DNA from: Piscicola geometra
Lineage: Eukaryota; Annelida; Clitellata; Hirudinida; Piscicolidae
Assembly: GCA_943735955.1 (NCBI GenBank)
Contig: OX030969.1
Location: 112,501 to 176,500 of the forward strand
Reading direction: 5' to 3'
DNA: 64,000 nucleotides
In this document: positions 41,221-53,700 of the stretch, in pieces
Position numbering within the stretch: the first letter of the stretch is position 1
Layout: each line of letters opens with the position of its first letter
The notes under the pieces: generated by a model
The model's database searches: none
What the model saw: only the letters and a program-made list of their open reading frames with translations
What the model was told of the DNA's origin: nothing
Position numbers and translations under genes: made by a program

Positions 41221-41280
41221 GTGTAGGATAACCCTGATGAAGCTTACCCATAAGCGAAACTAGTTGGTTCGATCCTACAC
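41221..41280 (+). ncRNA. Hammerhead-ribozyme-like motif
   Basis: Outer stem GTGTAGGAT (41221-41229) pairs perfectly with ATCCTACAC (41272-41280). Core CTGATGA at 41234-41240 and GAAA at 41256-41259. Stem II is GCTTA/TAAGC around CCCA, with one extra A after the core. A short stem III (CTAGTTGG) precedes the GTTC cleavage area (about 41267-41270). Type I layout, as reported for Penelope-like elements. Confidence 0.68.
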
Positions 41281-41473
41281 GATGTTATTACAAAAAAACA
41301 TTACAAAAAAACCAGTTGTTTTATTGTCTTCAAAAATATGGCGAGTTATAATAATTAAATCAACAGCGAACAACAATAAAGTCAACACAAAGAAGCGTGG
41401 AGATCTCCTCGAGTTGCTGATGCCTCCATCTTCACGAGCCGGAACCCACTCATGTCTTCGGACATACACCCTC

Positions 41474-41504
41474 AAACCCTAACCCTAACCCTAACCCTAA
41501 CCTT
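41474..41504. repeat. Short telomeric tract
   Basis: Five CCCTAA units between the hammerhead motif and the first open frame of copy 2. Confidence 0.9.
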
Positions 41505-41626
41505 ACAACAACAACAACAACAACCAACAGCAGAAATTTAGCAATATTAGATATACACCCCCAAACAATCCCAGCTTCCATAACACCCCAAACCTAGCAC
41601 AAGAGAACATAATAACAGAAGACATT

Positions 41627-42103
41627 GTGAAGAAAATAATCTCACAGTACGTCGAAACAACCAAAAACCAGAACAAAAATTACCAGAACAATGACGACAA
41701 CAACAACAACAACCAGAATAACCAAAACCAAAACTACCCCAACGACAACAACAACAACAACAACAACCAGAATACCCAAAACCAAAACTACCCCAACAAC
41801 AACCCCAGAAATTACCAGAACAACAATCATAACAATCAGAACAACTACAACACAAGATACAATGACAACAGAAACAACAACAGATACAATCCATACAACA
41901 AAAACCAAAACAGAAACCACAACAACAATAGTAACAACTTCAACAACAACAATAATAATAACGACTTCAACAACAACCAAAATAATAACATGAACAACAA
42001 TAACAACACGGACTCAGACCTGAAAAGAAATATAATCAAGATCTTCAAAGGGCTCAACCAAATCTCCAACTTTAAAAAAACTAGAGAAAAAAATGAAATT
42101 TGA
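41627..42103 (+). CDS. Asn-rich open frame of Penelope-like copy 2
   Basis: About 150 codons, mostly Asn with Gln, Tyr and Pro (NQNQNYPNDNNNNNNNQNTQ), prion-like composition coded by AAC repeats. It overlaps the ORF1 start by 11 bases at a run of seven A, so a -1 frameshift could join them. Confidence 0.45.
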   Translation: MKKIISQYVETTKNQNKNYQNNDDNNNNNQNNQNQNYPNDNNNNNNNQNTQNQNYPNNNPRNYQNNNHNNQNNYNTRYNDNRNNNRYNPYNKNQNRNHNNNSNNFNNNNNNNDFNNNQNNNMNNNNNTDSDLKRNIIKIFKGLNQISNFKKTREKNEI

Positions 42104-43295
42104 ACTAGGTATTATCAAAAATATACAATCGATTAATATAAATAACCTAACAGAAGACTCAACGCTCTCAGGGAATATAACTGATCTAACAGAAGAGTTC
42201 AGAATTAGTCTAAGAATGACAATCCTTGAAAAACAGGAAGCCCATGTAGATAACATGATCAAAACTTTGAAATACAAGAGTATCCAAAATGATCTAAAAC
42301 CAATTTGGGAATACACCAAGAAACAAAACCCAAAATGGGATGACAAATTGTTCGAAAGACTAACAATAAAACTAAACAACCTAAACCCAACAACCCCGGA
42401 GCCACCCCTACCACAACAAACCCCACCACAACTAATCACAACACAAACCAACGACATTAGTTCGAAACTCGAAGAAACACTAAAATATCTTCAGAGCCTC
42501 CAGAACCTAATCAACAAATCAAACAGCCCAACCAAACAACAAAAAGACAATAAAAACGATCAAACGGAAGAACACAAAGATATAGAGATGGAAACCGAGG
42601 AAGGAATAGTAGAAGAAGAAGAAGAAGAAGAAGAAGAAGAAGAAGAAGATGCAGAAGAAGAGGACCCAATAGTACAAACCGAACTAGACATATTAACCGA
42701 GATCACACTTGAGATGAACGACATCGAAATGAACCTAACGGAACTAAGAGATTTAGGCCTCGAGGACCTCAAGAAAATCACAGAGAATGAATTAAACCAC
42801 AAAAGAATCACCAATCTGAAACTAATACAGATAACTTCCAAAAAAATAAACAAAATTAAAAAAATCAACACCCTTAAATACAAACGGAAGGAAATTATAG
42901 ATAAAAAGAAGAAACTAGCTGAAATGCTAGAAATGTTCAACCTCAACAACCAAACCCTGATCGACCTCAAACAATCAGGCTTCTCTCCCCCAAAGAACCC
43001 TAACCCTTACCTTAACCGTAACCCTAACCCTAAACCTAACCCTAACTCTAACTCTAACCTTAATCCCAACCCTAGCCCTGGCCCTGACCCTGACCCTGGC
43101 CTTAACCCTAACCCTAACACGGATCCTAACTCAGTCCCTTACCCCACACCTAACCCGACACCCAACCCAACTAATATCCCTACAACCATCACGATACTGG
43201 AAAAACCCCCCCAAACGGACACACCCACCAATCCGCAAGAGAAAATCTCCCCAAAGAAAACAAGAGGAAGAAAACCAACAAATACAAAAAACTGA
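42093..43295 (+). CDS. ORF1 of Penelope-like copy 2
   Basis: Four hundred codons, no known domain recognised. Helical N-terminal half, a run of about 15 Glu (GAA repeat, 42611-42660) and a Lys/Asn-rich helix. A Pro-Asn repeat (residues about 301-365) is encoded by degenerate CCCTAA telomeric units, and the C-terminus is basic, KKTRGRKPTNTKN, resembling an AT-hook. Probably a nucleic-acid-binding partner of the RT. Confidence 0.6.
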   Translation: MKFELGIIKNIQSININNLTEDSTLSGNITDLTEEFRISLRMTILEKQEAHVDNMIKTLKYKSIQNDLKPIWEYTKKQNPKWDDKLFERLTIKLNNLNPTTPEPPLPQQTPPQLITTQTNDISSKLEETLKYLQSLQNLINKSNSPTKQQKDNKNDQTEEHKDIEMETEEGIVEEEEEEEEEEEEDAEEEDPIVQTELDILTEITLEMNDIEMNLTELRDLGLEDLKKITENELNHKRITNLKLIQITSKKINKIKKINTLKYKRKEIIDKKKKLAEMLEMFNLNNQTLIDLKQSGFSPPKNPNPYLNRNPNPKPNPNSNSNLNPNPSPGPDPDPGLNPNPNTDPNSVPYPTPNPTPNPTNIPTTITILEKPPQTDTPTNPQEKISPKKTRGRKPTNTKN

Positions 43296-43309
43296 ATCCA
43301 GAGTCTGCG

Positions 43310-45283
43310 AAGCCCACCTACATTAACTTATCTAACCACACACTAAATAATAACATAATCAAAATATTGAATAAAGGACTGGGTTTCGTTGACTCTGACC
43401 CCTACTGTAACTATTATAAATATAAATCCTTTTACCATAAACTGAAGAGAGACCTCTCACTTAAATTTTATTTTAGAAGACTCAACAAAAATAATGACTA
43501 CCTATCACACAAAGAAAGACTTAACTTCAAACTTACATCTAACTTCAAACCTCCATCCAACTTTACACCCAAAGAAGAAAATCTTTCTGAATCAGAAAAC
43601 CAACTATTACGTAAATTAACACAAGTCTTCAACCAAGATCTCTATAAGAGAAAGAAAAAGAAAAAACTCAACATAATACCGATTAACATTAAAATGACTA
43701 AAATAAAACACCTAAACAAAGATAAAACTAATACCTTATTTATTACCAACAATAGAATGAATATAACTAAAGAAGAAAAAGAAGCACTCAAGATATTGAA
43801 AAACAACGTTAAGAACAAACTAATTACAATCAAAAAAGCAGACAAGAACGATGTCTTCATAATACAAAATTACGCCGACAACGATAAGGAAGCGAGAAGA
43901 CAATTAGCCAACACAAACTTTTATAGAACTTCCAATCTAGTGGAATACCGACAAACATCTAAAATCATCATCGACACCTTAAGAAGACACAACATAGGCC
44001 CTACACTAAAACAATTTCTAATAAATAACAAAACTCCATTCAAAAATAGAAGATTCTACATATTACCCAAAATACATAAAGAAATAGAAAAATGGGATGG
44101 AAACATACCACCAGGTCGCCCAATTATCACGAACATCCATACAGAAACCACCAATATTACAAAATTCATCAACCACCACCTTATACCCCTCATGAAGACA
44201 CATACAAGCTACCTACAAGACAGCTTTGAATTGATAAAAATAATAAACCAAATAAATTTAGAAAACAAAATTAATAACGACAACAGTAATTTAATCCTTG
44301 CGACAGCTGATATTACCTCCCTTTATACTAATATGATTAATAAAAAGACCGATGCAAAAACAATTAAAATTTAAAAAAAATACCCTGTTCCGAACCGACC
44401 AGATAAACTGATAATAGATCTACTCAAAATTACCCTAAACAATATTTTTTTTACCTACGAAGTATTCAAGCAAACTAACGGTTTAGCAATGGGTATTTCA
44501 ATGGCACCCGCATTAGCCAACATTTACCTTCATGACCTCGACAATATAATTTTAAAAACAAAGCCTATCTTATATAAAAGATATATTGACGACATTCTAA
44601 TAATTAGCACAAAATAAACCCTCTCAGAAATAAAATTGAAGACAACCAGCAGATTAAGAGAGATAGAACTAACATACACAGAAAACTTAAACAACCTTAA
44701 CTTCCTAGACCTAACCCTTACATTACACAATAACAAGATCACAACAAAAACTTACATTAAAGACACTAACAATTTCAATTGGCTACACGCCGAGTCAAAC
44801 CACCCGAGACATATAATCAACAACCTACATAAAGCTGGCCTTACAAGATTTGCAAGACAATGCTCAGAAAAATCCGACTATGACACGATAGCCAGGAAAT
44901 TCTGCAGAATACTCTCGAACAAAGGTCATAACTACACCAAGATGAAGATCAGCAGCAAGCTGATATGGATTAAGAACAACACCAATAATTATAATAACAG
45001 CAATAATGATAATAATAATAATAACACTTGTATTAATGATAACAACAATAATAGGATCATGACTAGTAATGACAATGATAACAATAATGACAATAACAAC
45101 CAAGCTACATCAAGAAACATCTTTCTACCGATAGTAATAGACTACGCTACAAGTAATAAAAGACTACTTGATAAACTCTGCACACTGATTAACAAACACG
45201 AAACAGAGAACACAATACACACAAAAATCAAACTCATAAAGACTTTCTACACAGGCAAGAGCCTGATCAGGCAATTGATGTGA
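43310..45283 (+). pseudogene. Penelope-like reverse transcriptase, two in-frame stops
   Basis: One frame throughout. Homology continues through the TAA at 44372-44374 (copy 1 has Phe there) and the TAA near 44615 (copy 1 has a polar residue). Catalytic YIDD at 44582-44593 is intact. An Asn-rich tract (44975-45110) interrupts the C-terminal domain, absent from copy 1. Confidence 0.83.
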
Positions 45284-45363
45284 AGAAAAAAACCCCCATG
45301 CCCCCGTCGCCTTCTTCTCCCAGTACGAACCGGAAAGTTCAACTGTATCGAAAAGATGCACAC

Positions 45364-45690
45364 AACCCTAACCCTAACCCTAACCCCAACCCTAACCCTA
45401 ACCCTAACCCTAACCCTAACCCTAACCCTAACCCTAACTCTAACCCTAACCCTAACCCTAACCCTTACCCTTACCCTAACCCTAACCCTAACCATAACCC
45501 TAACCCTAACCCTAACCCTAACCCTAACCCTAACCCTAACCCTAACCCTAACACTTACCCTAACCCTAACCCTAACCCTAACCCTAACCCTAACCCTAAC
45601 CCTAAACCTAACCCTAACCCTAACCCTAACCCTAACCCTAACTCTAACCCTAACCCTAACCCTAACCCTAACCCTAACCCTAACCCAGTC
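45364..45690. repeat. Interstitial telomeric repeat (CCCTAA)n, about 325 bp
   Basis: About 54 units of CCCTAA with a few CTCTAA, CCTTAC and CCATAA variants, joined directly to the 3' end of Penelope-like copy 2. Confidence 0.97.
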
Positions 45691-46518
45691 TATGGGGAAG
45701 TGGTCATGGTGATGATGATGATAATGATGGTCGTCACGACATAACCGACTATATTTAAAGATTAATTCACTTTAAAATACTCATTTAAAAACATTTGAAC
45801 TTTCACGCATAAACTCTTGTATTTCTTTTGAACATGTTGCTTTTTTTTCATTAATATTCATTGTTTTATAGCGCTTTTTTATCACTTTGATGAATAAATA
45901 CGTGATCAAACCTTTACGAACCATTTACAATGAGTTCAGGCCCTAAACTTTAGGGCTAGAGAATTAATTTGTAGAAAATGGCATATTTATGGACCATATA
46001 TGGTACGGTGTAGATTCAAATTGATAAAGCGAGTAGAAAAAGACATACATGAACAAAAGACAAACAGACATTATTAACAAAAAAGCTGTCTAATTAATAA
46101 TAATTATTGTGAAAACATTGGTTAAAGCGGCTCCGCTGTGATATTGTGCAGACTTCGCTGGAAAGAAACTATCAAAAGGAGAAGAAATCTTGAGTGCACT
46201 TCCAGCTAGAAATATAACTATTTGATGGAAAGAAAGACTGGTCAGGAGTATTCCTCCAACACCGACGTGGAATTACAACATGTTGTGGTCGCTTGCTGGT
46301 TCAGAAATAAAAGGGAGACCATCTCTGCCTTGCGATTTGCTCATGATATCGACCTCTCGTAGGCAACTTATATATATATTAGAAGCTTCAAAGGTAGTTC
46401 ATTTGTTGAATATTTGATAATTATTTGGTTTAAATAACTATTTTATTGTTTTTAAAAGCTTTTTTTAATGACTATTTAATTAAATGAGTTCATGCAATCG
46501 GTCTGACTTTTTTATTTT
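45691..46518. other. AT-rich spacer, nothing coding recognised
   Basis: A short GAT run (45708-45730), then unique AT-rich sequence. TATAGCGCTTTTTTATCA near 45868 resembles the LINE tails above. Confidence 0.45.
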
Positions 46519-46734
46519 TATGGTCTGTACTATTCACAGCCTGACAGACGCAGGCCATTTTACAGTGGTTCTTATGCGCCACTCCACACGACGTACACAT
46601 CTCTCAATGCATACGTTGCAAACACCGCATCATATACACTAGGTATATGATAGTTCACGGTTGCTCGCAAGGATTCGAATTGGCGACCTTAGAGTTGCAA
46701 GTCCGACGTCTACCATCTAAGCCATCCCCGCTCC
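46519..46734 (-). mobile_element. tRNA-Ala-like SINE, family A, fuller copy
   Basis: On the minus strand: GGGGATGGCTTAGATGGTAG (A box), ACTTGCAA anticodon-loop-like, CCAATTCGAATCCTTGC (B box), then the family body ending CTGCGTCTGTCAGGCTGTGA. tRNA head about 70 bp, whole about 215 bp. Confidence 0.82.
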
Positions 46735-47715
46735 CCATCTGACTACGGGATGATACGGTTAACCCGAACGACGAAATGGCAAACCTAAAATGACAATTAA
46801 ATTTTTTTAATATTTATTGTTTGAACATTTTATATATAAAATAAAATAAAAAAAATAATGTTATAAGATAATAAATGTCGATATTTCTAAATATATTAAA
46901 TGCACCTTTAAAATCTATCGGTCCGATTCAGACGAGCCTTACCGACCGAGGATTTGCCCACCTGGGCCGGGTGCTGGCGGGACGTGGCGTGGTGGTTAAG
47001 TTCATCAGAGCGATGTATCTTCTGTCGCATTTGCAGAGCTCGCAGCCCAATTCATCCTTATAGAAATAGGCACAGAGAAACGGGCAGGGGGACTCAGTGC
47101 ACACTGCAGAATGGAAAAATGATTTATGAAGTGATAATACCGGTAAATACCAGATTTTTCGAGTACAGTTCAGACACCATCATTTTTGGAAAATAAAATT
47201 GGTTTTTTGGGTACTAGTTCGGACATAAATGTAATAACTAGAATGTCAAGGGTGGTAATTATGGCAAACAAGAATAATGATAATCGTAACTGATTTGAAT
47301 AAATCATTTAATTTGACTATGGACAGAAAGACTAATGAGGAAAGACTTCATATACTTTCGTACATTTGAAAGAACAATTACTCAAAAGTGTGCGAATATA
47401 TTTATATTTTGTGGTTCTAGAACAAAGTTGGTGGTTATCAAATAAAGTTAAAATGCAAAATAACTAACCGCACGTTTCTCTTTCACATTTTTGGTAAAAT
47501 GGTGTACAGTGTGTGTCCTAAACGTAACGTTAATGAGTGATGATTTTGATAATAATATTTATAAATAAATCAATCACAAATGAATAAAAATAATATTTCC
47601 GTTGCATATTAATTAAGTAAGATGTAGATATTTTCAATTAAGGTTATCATCTATGTCTAAATAATCTGTGTAATTATAATGAATAATTACCATCTTTATA
47701 TCCATAAAACTAAAA
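46735..47715. other. AT-rich spacer, nothing recognised
   Basis: No coding homology seen, including no PPP2R2 WD40 exon on the minus strand. Confidence 0.5.
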
Positions 47716-50700
47716 GTATATGCCCCCTCTTCCCCTCATAGAGTATATGTCCCCCCTCCCCACCCTTCCCCCCATATAGTATATGTCCCCCCTCCCCACC
47801 CTCCACCCCCATATAGTATATGTCCCCCCTCCCCACCCTCCACCCTCATTTAGTATATGTCCCCCCTCCCCACCCTCCACTCCCATATAGTATATGTCCC
47901 CCCTCCCCACCCTCCACCCTCATATAGTATATGTCCCCCCTCTCCACTCTTCCCCCCATATAGTATATGTCCCCCCTCCCCACCCTTCCCCCCATATAGT
48001 ATATGTCCCCCCCTCCCCACTCTTCCCCCCATATAGTATATGTCCCCCCTCCCCACCCTCCACCCTCATTTAGTATATGTCCCCCCTCCCCACCCTCCAC
48101 CCTCATATAGTATATGTCCCCCCTCCCCACCCTCCACCCTCATATAGTATATGTCCCCCCTCTCCACTCTTCCCCCCATATAGTATATGTCCCCCCTCCC
48201 CACCCTTCCCCCCATATAGTATATGTCCCCCCTCCCCACCCTCCACCCTCATATAGTATATGTCCCCCCTCCCCACCCTCCACCCTCATATAGTATATGT
48301 CCCCCCTCCCCACTCTCCACCCTCATATAGTATATGTCCCCCCTCCCCACCCTTCCCCCCATATAGTATATGTCCCCCCTCCCCACCCTCCACCCTCATA
48401 TAGTATATGTCCCCCCTCCCCAATCTCCACCCTCATATAGTATATGTCCCCCCTCCCCACCCTTCCCCCCATATAGTATATGTTCCCCCTCCCCACCCTC
48501 CACCCTCATAGAGTATATGTCCCCCCTCCCCACTCTCCACCCTCATATAGTATATGTCCCCCCTCTCCACTCTTCCCCCCATATAGTATATGTCCCCCCT
48601 CCCCACCCTTCCCCCCATATAGTATATGTCCCCCCTCCCCACCCTCCACCCTCATATAGTATATGTCCCCCCTCCCCACCCTCCACCCTCATATAGTATA
48701 TGTCCCCCCTCCCCACTCTCCACCCTCATATAGTATATGTCCCCCCTCCCCACCCTTCCCCCCATATAGTATATGTCCCCCCTCCCCACCCTCCACCCTC
48801 ATATAGTATATGTCCCCACCCCCCACTCTCCACCCTCATATAGTATATGTCCCCCCTCTCCACTCTTCCCCCCATATAGTATATGTCCCCCCTCCCCACC
48901 CTTCCCCCCATATAGTATATGTCCCCCCTCCCCACCCTCCACCCTCATATAGTATATGTCCCCCCTCCCCACCCTCCACCCTCATATAGTATATGTCCTC
49001 CCTCCCCACCCTCCACCCTCATATAGTATATGTCCCCCCTCCCCACCCTCCACCCTCATATAGTATATGTCCCCCCTCCCCACCCTCCACCCTCATATAG
49101 TATATGTCCCCCCTCCCCACCCTCCACCCTCATATAGTATATGTCCCCCCTCCCCACCCTTCCCCCCATATAGTATATGTCCCCCCTCCCCACCCTCCAC
49201 CCTCATATAGTATATGTCCCCCTTCCCCACCCTCCACCCTCATATAGTATATGTCCCCCCTCCCCACCCTCCACCCTCATATAGTATATGCCCCCCCTCC
49301 CCACCCTCCACCCTCATATAGTATATGTCCCCCCTCCCCACCCTCCACCCTAATATAGTATATGTCCCCCCTCCCCACCCTCCACCCTCATATAGTATAT
49401 GTCCCCCCTCCCCACTCTTCCCCCCATATAGTATATGTCCCCCCTCCCCACCCTCCACCCTCATATAGTATATGTCCCCCCTCCCCACTCTTCCCCCCAT
49501 ATAGTATATGTCCCCCCTCCCCACCCTCCACCCTCATATAGTATATGTCCCCCTTCCCCACCCTCCACCCTCATATAGTATATGTCCCCCCTCCTCACCC
49601 TCCACCCTCATATAGTATATGTCCCCCCTCCCCACCCTCCACCCTCATATAGTATATGTCCCCCCTCCCCACCCTCCACCCTCATATAGTATATGTCCCC
49701 CCTCCCCACCCTCCACCCTCATATAGTATATGTCCCCCCTCCCCACCCTCCACCCTCATATAGTATATGTCCCCCCTCCCCACCCTCCACCCTCATATAG
49801 TATATGTCCCCCCTCCCCACTCTCCACCCTCATATAGTATATGTCTTCCCTCCCCACCCTCCACCCTGATATAGTATATGTCCCCCCTCCCCACCCTCCA
49901 CCCTCATATAGTATATGTCCCCCCTCCCCACCCTCCACCCTCATATAGTATATGTCATCCCTCCCCACCCTCCACCCTCATATAGTATATGTCCCCCGTC
50001 CCCACTCTCCACCCTCATATAGTATATGTCCCCCCTCCCCACTCTCCACCCTCATATAGTATATGTCCCCCCTCCCCACCCTCCACCCTCATATAGTATA
50101 TGTCCCCCCTCCCCACCCTCCACCCTCATATAGTATATGTCCCCCCTCCCCACCCTCCACCCCCATATAGTATATGTCCCCCCTCCCCACCCTCCACCCT
50201 CATATAGTATATGTCTCCCCTCCCCACCCTCCACCCTCATTTAGTATATGTCCCCCCTCCCCACCCTCCACCCCCATATAGTATATGTCCCCCCTCCCCA
50301 CCCTCCACCCCCATATAGTATATGTCCCCCCTCCCCACCCTCCACCCTCATATAGTATATGTCCCCCCTCCCCACCCTCCACCCCCATATAGTATATGTC
50401 CCCCCTCCCCACCCTCCACCCTCATATAGTATATGTCTCCCCTCCCCACCCTCCACCCTCATATAGTATATGTCTCCCCTCCCCACCCTCCACCCTCATA
50501 TAGTATATGTCCCCCCTCCCCACCCTCCACCCTCATATAGTATATGTCCCCCCTCCCCACCCTCCACCCCCATATAGTATATGTCCCCCCTCCCCACCCT
50601 CCACCCTCATATAGTATATGTCTCCCCTCCCCACCCTCCACCCTCATTTAGTATATGTCCCTCCTCCCCACCCTCCACCCCCATATAGTATATGTCCCCC

Positions 50701-53700
50701 CTCCCCACCCTCCACCCCCATATAGTATATGTCCCCCCTCCCCACCCTCTACCCTCATATAGTATATGTCCCCCCTCCCCACCCTCCACCCTCATATAGT
50801 ATATGTCTCCCCTCCCCACCCTCCACCCTCATATAGTATATGTCCCCCCTCCCCACCCTCCACCCTCATTTAGTATATGTCCCCCCTCCCCACCCTCCAC
50901 CCCCATATAGTATATGTCCCCCCTCCCCACCCTCCACCCTCATTTAGTATATGTCCCCCCTCCCCACCCTCCACCCTCATATAGTATATATCCCCCCTCT
51001 ACACCCTCCACCCTCATATAGTATATGTCTCCCCTCCCCACTCTTCCCCCCATATAGTATATGTCCCCCCTCCCCACCCTCCACCCTCATATAGTATATG
51101 TCTCCCCTCCCCACCCTCCACCCTCATTTAGTATATGTCTCCCCTCCCCACCCTCCACCCTCATATAGTATATGTCCCCCCTCCCCACCCTCCACCCCCA
51201 TATAGTATATGTCCCCCCTCCCCACCCTTCACCCTCATATACTATATGTCCCCCCTCCCCACCCTCCACCCTCATATAGTATATGTCCCCCCTCCCCACC
51301 CTCCACCCCCATATAGTATATGTCCCCCCTCCCCACCCTCCACCCTCATTTAGTATATGTCCCCCCTCCCCACCCTCCACCCTCATTTAGTATATGTCCC
51401 CCCTCCCCACCCTCCACCCTCATATAGTATATGTCCTCCCTCCCCACCCTCCACCCTCATATAGTATATGTCCCTTATCTCCCCACCCTCCACCCTCATA
51501 TAGTATATGTCCCCCCTCCCCACCCTCCACCCTCATATAGTATATGTCCTCCCTCCCCACCCTCCACCCTCATATAGTATATGTCCCCCCTCCCCACCCT
51601 CCACCCTCATATAGTATATGTCCCCCCTCCCCACCCTCCACCCTCATATAGTATATGTCCCCTCTCCCCACCCTCCACCCTCATATAGTATATGTCCCTT
51701 ATCTCCCCACCCTCCACCCTCATATAGTATATGTCCCCCCTCCCCACCCTCCACCCTCATATAGTATATGTCCCCCCTCCCCACCCTCCACCCTCATATA
51801 ATATATGTCCCCCCTCCCCACCCTCCACCCTCATATAGTATATGTCCCTTATATCCCCACCCTCCACCCTCATATAGTATATGTCCTCCCTCCCCACCCT
51901 CCACCCTCATATAGTATATGTCCCTCCTCCCCACCCTCCACCCTCATATAGTATATGTCCCCCCTCCCCACCCTCCACCCTCATATAGTATATGTCCCCC
52001 CTCCCCACCCTCCACCCTCATATAGTATATGTCCCCCCTCCCCACCCTCCACCCTCATATAGTATATGTCCCCCCTCCCCACCCTCCACCCCCATATAGT
52101 ATATATCCCCCCTCCCCACCCTCCACCCTCATATAGTATATGTCCCCCCTCCCCACCCTCCACCCCCATATAGTATATGTCCCCCTTCCCCACCCTCCAC
52201 CCTCATATAGTATATGTCTCCCCTCCCCACCCTTCCCCCTATATAGTATATGTCCCTTATCTCCCCACCCTCCACCCTCATATAGTATATGTCCTCCCTC
52301 CCCACCCTCCACCCTCATATAGTATATGTCCCCCCTCCCCACCCTTCACCCTCATATAGTATATGTCCCCCCTCCCCACCCTCCACCCTCATATAGTATA
52401 TGTCCCCCCTCCCCACCCTCCACCCTCATATAGTATATGTCCCTTATCTCCCCACCCTCCACCCTCATATAGTATATGTCCCCCTCCCCACCCTCCACCC
52501 TCATATAGTATATGTCCCTTATCTCCCCACCCTCCACCCCCATATAGTATATTTCCCCCCCCCCCTCCCTCCACCCTCATATAGTATATGTCCCCCCTCC
52601 CCACCCTCCACCCTCATATAGTATATGTCCCCCCTCCCCACCCTCCACCCCCATATAGTATATGTCCCCCCTCCCCACCCTCCATTCTCATTTAGTATAT
52701 GTCCCCCCTCCCCACCCTCCACCCTCATTTAGTATATGTCCCCCCTCCCCACCCTCCACCCTCATATAGTATGCGTCCTCCCTCCCCACCCTCCACCCTC
52801 ATATAGTATATGTCCCTTATCTCCCCACCCTCCACCCCCATATAGTATATTTCCCCCCCCCCCCCACCCTCCACCCTCATATAGTATATGTCCCCCCTCC
52901 CCACCCTCCACCCTCATATAGTATATGTCCCTTATCTCCCCACCCTCCACCCCCATATAGTATATTTCTACCCCCCCCCACCCTCCACCCTCATATAGTA
53001 TATGTCCCCCCTCCCCACCCTCCACCCTCATATAGTATATGTCCCCCCTCCCCACTCTCCACCCTCATATAGTATATGTCCCCCCTCCCCACCCTCCACC
53101 CTCATATAGTATATGTCTCCCCTCCCCACCCTCCACCCTCATATAGTATATGTCCCCCCTCCCCACTCTCCACCCTCATATAGTGTATGTCCTCCCTCCC
53201 CACCCTCCACCATCATATAGTATATGTCCTCCCTCCCCACCCTCCACCCCCATATTGTATATGTCCTCCCTCCCCACCCTCCACCCTCATATAGTATATG
53301 TCCCCCCTCCCCACCCTCCACCCTCATATAGTATATGTCCTCCCTCCCCACCCTCCACCCTCATATAGTATATGTCCCCCCTCCCCACCCTCCACCCTCA
53401 TATAGTATATGTCCCCCCTCCCCACCCTCCACCCTCATATAGTATATGTCCCCCGTCCCCACCCTCCACCCTCATATAGTATATGTCCCCCCTCCCCACC
53501 CTCCACCCTCATTTAGTATATGTCCCCCCTCCCCACCCTCCACCCCCATATAGTATATGTCCCCCCTCCCCACCCTCCACCCTCATATAGTATATGTCCC
53601 CCCTCCCCACCCTCCACCCTCATATAGTATATGTCCCCCCTCCCCACCCTCCACCCTCATATAGTATATGTCCTCCCTCCCCACCCTCCACCCTCATATA

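Larger units (their letters stand above)
41100..45364 (+). mobile_element. Penelope-like element copy 2, telomere-attached, no endonuclease
   Basis: Contains, in order, a promoter-like TATATAAGG (41202), a hammerhead-like motif, a short CCCTAA tract, an Asn-rich open frame, ORF1 and an RT. The RT runs in one frame from about 43310 to 45283 with N-terminal NKGLGFVDSD, ILPKIHKE, PPGRPII, TADITSLYTNM, GLAMGISMAPALANIYLHDL and YIDDILI. TAA stops interrupt it at 44372 and near 44615. The RT ends GKSLIRQLM with no GIY-YIG domain. The 3' end abuts (CCCTAA)n. Penelope-like elements lacking endonuclease are known to prime on chromosome ends. Confidence 0.87.

Noticed and set aside
45280..45744. Asn-Pro repeat protein (NPNPNPNP)
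   Set aside because: A direct reading of pure telomeric CCCTAA repeat without a start or context, unlike the ORF1 tract at 43.0 kb.
46875..47196. Small open frames proposed as remaining PPP2R2 exons
   Set aside because: They are on the wrong strand and show no WD40 or B55 motif.
47710..53368. A CRISPR-like look: many near-identical 37-bp repeats
   Set aside because: There are no unique spacers; units abut one another as a satellite, and the context is eukaryotic.
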